Shown in pieces: positions 1-4,206 of a stretch of 5,047 nt of DNA. Position numbers and translations under genes: made by a program. This stretch comes from Bacteroidia bacterium. Its GTDB lineage: Bacteria; Bacteroidota; Bacteroidia; Bacteroidales; UBA5342. The notes under the pieces are model-generated. The model saw nothing but the letters and a program-made list of their open reading frames with translations. It was not told the origin of the DNA and made no database searches. The first letter of the stretch is position 1, and each line of letters starts with the position of its first letter. The stretch covers positions 1 through 5,047 of the forward strand of contig JAUIMD010000194.1 of NCBI GenBank assembly GCA_030433225.1, in the 5' to 3' direction.

Positions 1-188
1 TCTGTCCAATAACAAACGGTTATGCCCACTTCGTCTCGGGCCGATTCCATGCCTAAATAACCCGGCTGATTTTTTATTAAGGCCTCTATTTTATCCGACA
101 TCTGGTTGTAACCGTTGTCACCTTCGGTTCGTATGGAAGTAAAGATTACCGCATAATACGGCGGTTTGGGCGTGTTTGCAAAAATCAT
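1..188 (-). CDS. ABM-like protein (antibiotic biosynthesis monooxygenase family), C-terminus cut by window edge
   Basis: I translated this by hand from an ATG at 188-186; the frame stays open for 62 codons to the left edge. Seen: the start MIFANTPKPPYYAVIFTS, then RTEGDNGY, a helix-like stretch (about residues 27-40), QPGYLGMESARDE and a strand ending VCYWT. The order strand, helix, QPG(Y/F)LG-ES, strand is typical of the ABM dimeric alpha/beta-barrel fold. Complete family members are about 95-110 residues, so roughly 60% is present. Members include quinol or heme monooxygenases and many small stress proteins of unknown substrate; nothing here fixes a substrate, and the C-terminal half is not visible. 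It is separated from the leftward NO-response cluster by 156 bp without genes, so it is probably its own transcription unit. No Shine-Dalgarno sequence precedes the ATG, only an A-rich run. Family call is fairly sure; function is unknown. Confidence 0.75.
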   Translation of the reverse strand, partial: MIFANTPKPPYYAVIFTSIRTEGDNGYNQMSDKIEALIKNQPGYLGMESARDEVGITVCYWT

Positions 189-243
189 TTTTTTCAAATA
201 TTAGTAAGATTACGTGTTGCTGCTTCCTTGATTATTCTATAAG

Positions 244-257
244 CGTAATGTATTACG
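244..257. repeat. Palindromic 14-mer CGTAAT-GT-ATTACG
   Basis: The two 6-bp arms are perfectly inverted with a 2-bp centre, in the spacer upstream of the ABM-like gene (56 bp before its ATG). Its position would suit an operator for that gene, but no family-specific site is recognised. Confidence 0.35.
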
Positions 258-285
258 AGCATGTCAGGTATTTTAGGCAATACAT

Positions 286-307
286 GAAATGCCCAGGGTG
301 CATTTTC
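286..307 (-). terminator. Weak hairpin downstream of the leftward operon, possible terminator
   Basis: GAAATGC (286-292) can pair with GCATTTTC (300-307) if one T bulges, around a short loop. It lies about 40 nt past the stop codon of the last gene of the leftward operon. No clear U-run follows on the leftward transcript, so it is a poor intrinsic terminator and may only stabilise the 3' end. Confidence 0.2.
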
Positions 308-344
308 TTATACGCACATGTACCATATCATGTCGCTAACACTT

Positions 345-656
345 TTAATTGCCATTGTTATGCTCGTATCCCAACATGCACGACAAGCAGGCGTTTGCAT
401 ACGCATCGTATTCGTCAAATGCCGGCCCTACCTTTCCATTAATCGAAATAATGCGGTCAATGCGCACTTGCACATCTGCCTTAATCTTTAAAAAATCTCC
501 ATCCTTGGTTTTTAACAGACCGGTATAAATGCCTTTAGATTCCTCGACTGTTTTGTCAACACCAAAATAAAATACCTTAACATGCTTGTCTTGAAAGGTG
601 TCAGCAATGTCATAAAAGTCCGGATCTACAGGTAAAAAAGCGTCGTATGTATGCAT
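345..656 (-). CDS. Small Rof-like (Rho-binding antiterminator-like) protein, hypothetical
   Basis: This is a 103-residue soluble protein with no signal peptide or membrane segment. The pattern Y4..LPV..DFYD (residues 4-16), a KVFYFG strand (27-32), a G-x-Y-T-G-x-L strand (42-47), then DGDFLKIK and VRIDRIISING (about 52-74) resembles E. coli Rof. Rof has Y-x-P-I-x-C-x-x-YD near its N-terminus and ends its fold with a strand like RLDKITS; it binds the termination factor Rho. The usual Cys of that N-terminal motif is replaced here (PVDPDFYD). A C-terminal tail beyond the fold carries a CxxC pair (C90, C93) in ACLSCMLGYEH, perhaps metal-binding or redox-active. The ATG at 656-654 lies 3 nt after the racemase stop, so it is the last gene of the operon and probably translationally coupled. 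The gene is solid; the Rof assignment rests on motif shape only. Confidence 0.7.
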   Translation of the reverse strand: MHTYDAFLPVDPDFYDIADTFQDKHVKVFYFGVDKTVEESKGIYTGLLKTKDGDFLKIKADVQVRIDRIISINGKVGPAFDEYDAYANACLSCMLGYEHNNGN

Positions 657-659
657 GGT

Positions 660-1364
660 TTATCCTTTTAAACATTGATTTATTATGGCGTCCACATGAA
701 TTTTGGTGGTATTCAGAAAAGGTACATTGAGATAACTTTTTTCAGGAAAAAGAAGCGGAAACTCTGTACAGCCCAAAATAACCGCATCAATGGCTTCGCG
801 GCTTTTTATAGCTTGTACTATAGCTAAAAGCTCCTGAAGGGTTGCATCCTTAAAAATCCCCAACTCCAACTCAGTAAAGAGTTTGTTGTGGATGTGGTTT
901 ATATCTTGCTCCTCGGGTACTGTTATTTTTATGCCATATTTTTCAAAGGATTTTTGATAGAAATCTGATTGCATGGTAAATCTGGTTCCTAACAAAAGGC
1001 AATGGCTTCGCTTTAAGCGGTTGGCTTCCTGTGCGCACGCATCCACGATACTGAGAAGCGGCAAGTCCACTTTTTCCTGGATGGAATGGAAGAGTAAATG
1101 GGGTGTATTGGCACTAATTACAGCAAAATCGGCACCTGCCTTTTGTATATGATGGATACATTCTGCCAGGTAACCAGCTGCATCATCGTACTTGTTTTCT
1201 TCGAGTAAGCCGATAAATTTAGACATGGTAACACTGTAAATAACCATTTCAGGATAAGTCAAATCACCACATGCATGAATGGCATTAAACCCTTTTACGA
1301 TTTCCTTGTAATAATCGGCCGTAGCCTCCGGGCCTAAGCCTCCTAGTATGCCTATTTTTTTCAT
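660..1364 (-). CDS. Aspartate/glutamate racemase family protein with atypical active site
   Basis: The 234-residue length matches PLP-independent Asp/Glu racemases, which interconvert L- and D-amino acids with a pair of acid/base residues, classically two Cys. The N-terminal signature GILGGLGPEAT (residues 5-15), the ANTPH motif (85-89) and the C-terminal ILGCTEFPLL (196-205) place it in the family. The C-terminal catalytic Cys is present (C199), but the first Cys position is Ala (A85 in ISANTPH, where typical members have CNT.H). E. coli YgeA also lacks this Cys, having Thr83 with Cys197, and acts on L-substrates; Ala cannot act as an acid/base at all. The protein may therefore be one-sided, changed in substrate, or non-catalytic. 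The start is set by the signature right after MKK. The upstream HPP frame runs 80 nt into this gene. Cytoplasmic. Its link to the NO genes is only by operon position. Confidence 0.88.
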   Translation of the reverse strand: MKKIGILGGLGPEATADYYKEIVKGFNAIHACGDLTYPEMVIYSVTMSKFIGLLEENKYDDAAGYLAECIHHIQKAGADFAVISANTPHLLFHSIQEKVDLPLLSIVDACAQEANRLKRSHCLLLGTRFTMQSDFYQKSFEKYGIKITVPEEQDINHIHNKLFTELELGIFKDATLQELLAIVQAIKSREAIDAVILGCTEFPLLFPEKSYLNVPFLNTTKIHVDAIINQCLKG

Positions 1365-1950
1365 TGAAGAGTTGATTTAAAGGAATTCTGAACAATTGTT
1401 TGTTGGGATATGATCGGTTCTTAGGAATATTATTGGTGATTAACGCGACAGTTAACAAGACAATAACTCCCGTAAAAACAGGGTATAAAACATAAGCATA
1501 GCCCAGGTCTGTAACTTTATAGGTTCCCATATTGGCAATAAGTGCTGTAGCTCCTCCTGGTGGATGCATGGTTTTGGTGCACTGCATGGCAACAATAGAT
1601 AAAGAAACGGCCAATGCGGCATTGAGCCAGAGCATATCCAAACCAAAAAGTAACTTATATATGGTTACCCCAATAAACGCACTAATCAGGTGACCGCCCA
1701 CCAGGTTACGGGGTTGTGCCAGCGGACTGTTTGTCGCACCAAAAATTAATACGGCAGTGGCTCCGAATGAACCGATTAAAAAGAGTTTTTCACTGACCTC
1801 AAATCCGACAAACGTTTCATGCATAAAACCAATGAGTCCAATTCCAAGAAAAGCCCCAATAAAAGTCCATAGATGATCTTTGGGTTGCACAATGGTTTGC
1901 CGGTAGACAATGTATTTTGCAACCCTGTATTTACGATGTAATTTGTTCAT
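1285..1950 (-). CDS. HPP-family integral membrane protein, candidate nitrite transporter
   Basis: This 221-residue membrane protein has about four hydrophobic segments (near residues 28-47, 56-72, 84-123 in part, 149-173). It carries both HPP hallmarks: SPLAQPRNLVGGH (75-87) and the name-giving HPPGGATALIA (129-139). HPP proteins of cyanobacteria and chloroplasts have been shown to transport nitrite. In a cluster with NO reductase and NO-repair genes, nitrite or a related nitrogen oxide is a reasonable substrate, but this is inference. The start ATG overlaps the upstream stop by one base (TAATG), indicating coupling. The end is odd: after NNIPKNRSYP (173-182), where many relatives stop, the frame continues with a basic tail (KNRHTRRLRPGGYGRLLQGNRKRV) whose last 80 nt lie inside the racemase gene. 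Loss of an earlier stop by a small indel, natural or from sequencing, is possible. Confidence 0.85.
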   Translation of the reverse strand: MNKLHRKYRVAKYIVYRQTIVQPKDHLWTFIGAFLGIGLIGFMHETFVGFEVSEKLFLIGSFGATAVLIFGATNSPLAQPRNLVGGHLISAFIGVTIYKLLFGLDMLWLNAALAVSLSIVAMQCTKTMHPPGGATALIANMGTYKVTDLGYAYVLYPVFTGVIVLLTVALITNNIPKNRSYPNKQLFRIPLNQLFNEKNRHTRRLRPGGYGRLLQGNRKRV

Positions 1951-2390
1951 TATACAATTTTATACCGGAAGGAAATGCGTAAAAGAAGTAACATTTTAAA
2001 GCATTCAAACACGATAAATCCAACATGTAAATAGGAATTAGCGGGAGTTTGACCCGCAAGTATCAAGTCAACGCGCGAGCTTAATTGCGGCAGTAACCAA
2101 AGGGTTTGTAGGGCCAGGATTGTACTTAATGCCCAAATTTCCCGATGCTTTGAATCCAATAACGTTTTACGTCCTGAACTATGGAAAAAGATGAGAATCC
2201 ATAGGGAAACTAAGAGTAAAATTTCAATTCGGTTAACTGCCGTAAAAACGAGTTTTCCAATACTCAATCCTACAGGAAGGGTTACCCCTGCTGCCCTGAA
2301 TTTCAACCAGGACTCGAGGAAACTTATGGCACCGATCAGACCGGCCCAAAAGGCGGGTATAAACGAAACCCACTTTTGTTTGTGTAGCAT
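1950..2390 (-). CDS. Four-helix membrane protein of unknown function in NO-response operon
   Basis: A 146-residue integral membrane protein with four hydrophobic segments at about 9-26, 47-70, 84-102 and 119-138. Polar residues that look functional lie in or beside the helices: E26 in SFLESWLKF, N53-R54-E56 in FTAVNRIEILLL, P101-Q102-R106 in LPQLSSR, H122 and E129. The amphipathic loop KFRAAGVTLPVGLSIGKLVF (30-49) looks like a conserved family core. The layout is faintly like DUF4149/TMEM205-type proteins, but I cannot assign a family. No heme-binding His pair or transporter motif is clear. It starts 13 nt after the hemerythrin stop and ends in TAATG overlap with the HPP gene, so it sits in the operon's middle and could be a membrane partner of the HPP protein. 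Its ATG is preceded by GGAGGT, the only strong Shine-Dalgarno in the window. Confidence 0.82.
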   Translation of the reverse strand: MLHKQKWVSFIPAFWAGLIGAISFLESWLKFRAAGVTLPVGLSIGKLVFTAVNRIEILLLVSLWILIFFHSSGRKTLLDSKHREIWALSTILALQTLWLLPQLSSRVDLILAGQTPANSYLHVGFIVFECFKMLLLLRISFRYKIV

Positions 2391-2393
2391 TTT

Positions 2394-2399
2394 ACCTCC
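2394..2399 (-). promoter_or_regulatory. Strong Shine-Dalgarno (GGAGGT) before the membrane protein
   Basis: Read leftward the sequence is CGGAGGTAAAATG, with GGAGG four bases before the start codon. No other gene start in this window has such a site, as is usual in Bacteroidota, so translation here may be set apart from that of the neighbours. It supports the ATG at 2390. Confidence 0.6.
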
Positions 2400-2403
2400 G
2401 GGT

Positions 2404-2913
2404 TCATGTAACTAACAGCTTATCTACATCCATTACTTTTTTTAACTCTGTTTCCACTTTACCGTACATTTGTAGCACTTTTAGTTTTACCTCATCCGGT
2501 AGGGCAGCTTCGGCCATAGGGTATAGAACATGGTCTTCCTTGTAGATATGTTCCTCCAGTAAATCACAATAACCCCGGGCATTGTTCAACAATTCGGTGG
2601 CATTATTACTACCCAACGCTTTTTCCATTCCACGTACAAATTCGCGCCCTTCACTATGTTCATGGAGCATAACAGGAATGGGATTACAATGCAGTTGGCC
2701 GGCATTCTCGAGCATAGCCTTAAACAGAATATCTTCTTCCTTGGCGTGGTGAAAGCAATCGGCAAAATTCCTGATAAACGATATCGACTTTAGAAAGAAC
2801 TCCCTATCAATCGGTTTACCCAAATCAATTTCATTGCACTTTGCACGTATGTGTTGCAAGGCTTCCAGTATAATTTGATGCTCCTTCTCGAGCGTAGAGG
2901 TTATATTTTGCAT
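2404..2913 (-). CDS. Hemerythrin HHE-domain protein
   Basis: A 169-residue soluble four-helix-bundle protein. Candidate di-iron ligands appear in the expected order: H12 (EKEHQII), H56 with E60 (FHHAKEEDILF), H86 (LHEHSEGR) and H122 with E126 (EEHIYKEDHVLYP); the H-x3-E spacing in the second and fourth helices is the hemerythrin signature. Such proteins bind O2, NO or iron and often accompany RIC and NO reductases. The N-terminal Cys-containing domain of RIC is absent, so this is a stand-alone hemerythrin rather than a second RIC. Additional Cys residues (C26, C53, C76, C116) are present without a known role. Its ATG lies 2 nt after the rrf2 stop, and the next gene begins 13 nt after its own stop. 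No signal peptide, so cytoplasmic. Exact ligand (O2, NO or iron storage) is not decided by sequence. Confidence 0.92.
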   Translation of the reverse strand: MQNITSTLEKEHQIILEALQHIRAKCNEIDLGKPIDREFFLKSISFIRNFADCFHHAKEEDILFKAMLENAGQLHCNPIPVMLHEHSEGREFVRGMEKALGSNNATELLNNARGYCDLLEEHIYKEDHVLYPMAEAALPDEVKLKVLQMYGKVETELKKVMDVDKLLVT

Positions 2914-2915
2914 GT

Positions 2916-3365
2916 TTAATTTAATTTTTCAACTACCCGGTTTAATACCGCTTTTCCACTGGCGACGTTTTGTGCAAGTGTTTTGATGGTTTCTGTTTTA
3001 ACCAGGTTAAAAAAATCTTCCCGTATATTTTTGTACTGATGATGAAGCGGACATGGATTATCAGCGTTGCATTGTTTTAAACCAAATCCACATTTATGAA
3101 AGGAAGCTTCCCCTTCCATTACGCGCATTACTTCATAAAGAGTAAGGTTGGACTGGTTATCCGGGAAAAAGAATCCTCCACCACGACCCTTCATGGAATC
3201 AAGTAAATTGTGACGCGTTAAGGTCTGCATTATCTTGCCTGAATACGCAACCGGTGCTTCAATTTCTTTGGCTAACTCTGGTGTACCGGGTCGCTTGCCT
3301 TGCCAATTACATAATTGTACATAAACCAATGCCCGAATGGCATATTCAGTGCTTTTTGAGATCAT
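2916..3365 (-). CDS. Rrf2-family transcriptional regulator, NsrR/IscR-like Fe-S sensor
   Basis: A 149-residue DNA-binding regulator of usual Rrf2 length. The start MISKSTEYAIRALVYV is the family's first helix. The winged helix-turn-helix follows: ELAKEIEAPVAYSGKIMQTL (30-49), then the wing LDSMKGRGGGFFF (55-67). A cluster-binding loop has three Cys: C92, C99 and C105, spaced x6 and x5, close to the three-Cys arrangement of NsrR and IscR. E7 aligns with the position of the fourth ligand in actinobacterial NsrR (Asp8) and RsrR (Glu8), so a complete Fe-S site is plausible. Its ATG overlaps the RIC stop (ATGA), indicating tight coupling with the repair protein. It probably senses NO or cluster state and controls this operon and perhaps the divergent qNOR gene; the 4136-4165 repeat is a candidate site. 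I leave out a symbol because NsrR and IscR are not cleanly separable here. Confidence 0.93.
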   Translation of the reverse strand: MISKSTEYAIRALVYVQLCNWQGKRPGTPELAKEIEAPVAYSGKIMQTLTRHNLLDSMKGRGGGFFFPDNQSNLTLYEVMRVMEGEASFHKCGFGLKQCNADNPCPLHHQYKNIREDFFNLVKTETIKTLAQNVASGKAVLNRVVEKLN

Positions 3366-4093
3366 TCTTTTGGCTTTAAAAGTGTTTTTTCAAGTGCCAG
3401 CCCTTTTTTAAACAAAACATTGTTCTCGAGGTGAACATGCCGGTGAAGATCCTGCTCAAAATCACGGAGAGTCTGGTAGGTTACCCGGAATGTCTGGCAT
3501 CCGTCTGGAGGACAAAGATACGAAGAAGTTAAACGGGAAATTTGCTCAAAACGCGCACCTTCGGCCTCATGCTCGTCATGTAAATCATGCAAAATGTCGT
3601 TCATCGACTGTTGCACCGGTAGTGTAGCTATGCGTTTGTTTTTTAACTTAACCAGATTGCGGATGTATGGAAAAAGGGTAAGTTCTTCTTTTTTTAAGTG
3701 TACACTTAAATTCTCGGAGGCTGCTTTAAACAATGCAGCAACTTCGAACAATTCCGGGTGGTTTTCTCCATGCACCTTGCAAAGTTTCTCCAATTTGGCA
3801 CTTAAAAAGGGTATGTTTTGTGTAACATAGGTATGGTGCCTTTTTTCAATATAGTCGCACAATTCGTCCAACTCCAATCCATCAATGTAAGTGGTTTCCG
3901 GGTCATTTACACGTAAGACTAATTCCAATTCTGCGAACAAAGATTCCATAGAAACATTCGACTTTTTACAAGCGGCTTCAATACTCATCCCTCCACCACA
4001 ACAAAAGTCAATGTTGTGAGAATCAAACACCTGTGCAGTTTTAAAATTCGCACCTACTATTTCGCCAACACTCGTTTTTATTGTTATATCCAT
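3362..4093 (-). CDS. Iron-sulfur cluster repair di-iron protein (RIC/ScdA/YtfE family)
   Basis: A 243-residue protein that helps restore Fe-S clusters damaged by NO or oxidants, acting in the cytoplasm. The N-terminal ScdA domain (about 1-60) holds the DFCCGGG motif (C31, C32) followed by SIEAAC. The C-terminal hemerythrin-like domain holds candidate iron ligands: H86/H87 (EKRHHTYV), H132 with E136 (HLKKEELTLFP), H172/H175 (LHDEHEAEG) and H219 with E223 (HVHLENNVLF). The two H-x3-E pairs match H129/E133 and H204/E208 of E. coli YtfE. I chose the ATG at 4093. A longer frame from TTG at 4120 would add nine residues, but that codon lies in the candidate -7 promoter box and the family's N-terminus fits MDITIKTSVGEIV. 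First gene of the leftward operon, overlapping rrf2 by 4 nt and divergent from qNOR. No Shine-Dalgarno is seen. Confidence 0.95.
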   Translation of the reverse strand: MDITIKTSVGEIVGANFKTAQVFDSHNIDFCCGGGMSIEAACKKSNVSMESLFAELELVLRVNDPETTYIDGLELDELCDYIEKRHHTYVTQNIPFLSAKLEKLCKVHGENHPELFEVAALFKAASENLSVHLKKEELTLFPYIRNLVKLKNKRIATLPVQQSMNDILHDLHDEHEAEGARFEQISRLTSSYLCPPDGCQTFRVTYQTLRDFEQDLHRHVHLENNVLFKKGLALEKTLLKPKE

Positions 4094-4117
4094 AATGGTA
4101 ATGTAATTAGTGAGCTG

Positions 4118-4125
4118 CAAATATA
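4118..4125 (-). promoter_or_regulatory. Candidate -7 promoter element of the leftward RIC operon
   Basis: Read leftward this is TATATTTG, a full match to the Bacteroidota primary-sigma -7 element TAnnTTTG. Transcription would begin near 4113-4115, giving a leader of about 20 nt before the ATG at 4093. No clear -33 TTTG lies upstream; that area is covered by the inverted repeat at 4136-4165. Confidence 0.6.
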
Positions 4126-4135
4126 AGAGATATTT

Positions 4136-4165
4136 TTATATAAGGATAAAAAGGTCTTTATATAA
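4136..4165. promoter_or_regulatory. 11-bp inverted repeat, candidate shared operator of the divergon
   Basis: Arms TTATATAAGGA (4136-4146) and TCTTTATATAA (4155-4165) are inverted with one mismatch in 11 and an 8-bp spacer. The centre (4150.5) is nearly midway between the two -7 boxes (centres about 4121.5 and 4176.5) and overlaps the -33 region of both. That is a natural place for one dimeric regulator to act on both promoters. The Rrf2 protein of the operon is the obvious candidate. The AT-rich composition means chance cannot be excluded. Confidence 0.45.
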
Positions 4166-4172
4166 TTATTTA

Positions 4173-4180
4173 TACATTTG
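4173..4180 (+). promoter_or_regulatory. Candidate -7 promoter element of the qNOR gene
   Basis: TACATTTG is a full match to the Bacteroidota -7 element TAnnTTTG, 26 bp before the ATG at 4207. Transcription would start near 4184-4187, leaving a short leader. A convincing -33 TTTG is not seen at the usual distance, which suggests regulated rather than constitutive use. Confidence 0.6.
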
Positions 4181-4206
4181 TCCGGTAATCTTAAATTTAA
4201 AACAGA

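Larger units (their letters stand above)
189..344. other. Non-coding spacer with small dyads, no gene seen
   Basis: This spacer lies between the stop of the Rof-like gene (345-347) and the ATG of the ABM-like gene. I see no convincing coding frame or tRNA. It holds a 14-bp near-palindrome, CGTAAT-gt-ATTACG (244-257), and an imperfect hairpin (286-307). The leftward ABM gene should have its promoter here, but no perfect TAnnTTTG is present on that strand. The closest match, TAATATTTG (195-203 read leftward), has one extra base in its spacer and lies only a few bases before the ATG. Confidence 0.6.

Noticed and set aside
195..203. Possible -7 box TAATATTTG for the ABM-like gene
   Set aside because: The spacing within the box is one base too long and it lies about six bases from the ATG, so it would need a leaderless mRNA; an AT-rich coincidence is more likely.
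176..442. Rightward 88-codon open frame, rich in Cys and His
   Set aside because: It lies antisense over the ABM start and the Rof-like gene end, has no family resemblance and no start signal; the opposite-strand genes explain the region.
1452..1646. Leftward 64-codon frame
   Set aside because: It lies fully inside the HPP gene in another frame, over the HPPGGATAL region, and has no sensible protein pattern.
2191..2415. Rightward 74-codon frame
   Set aside because: Antisense to the four-helix membrane protein gene; no recognisable features.
3594..3830. Rightward 78-codon frame
   Set aside because: Antisense to the RIC gene, whose iron-ligand motifs are encoded here on the other strand.
4191..4200. 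Perfect palindrome TTAAATTTAA in the qNOR leader
   Set aside because: It is short and made only of A and T in an AT-rich spacer, so it is expected by chance; no known site matches.
4121..4206. Crp/Fnr-type (DNR/HcpR-like) site TTGA-N-TCAA between the divergent genes
   Set aside because: I looked for it because such regulators often control nor genes, but no TTGA/TCAA pair with proper spacing is present; the only marked dyad is the AT-rich 11-bp repeat.
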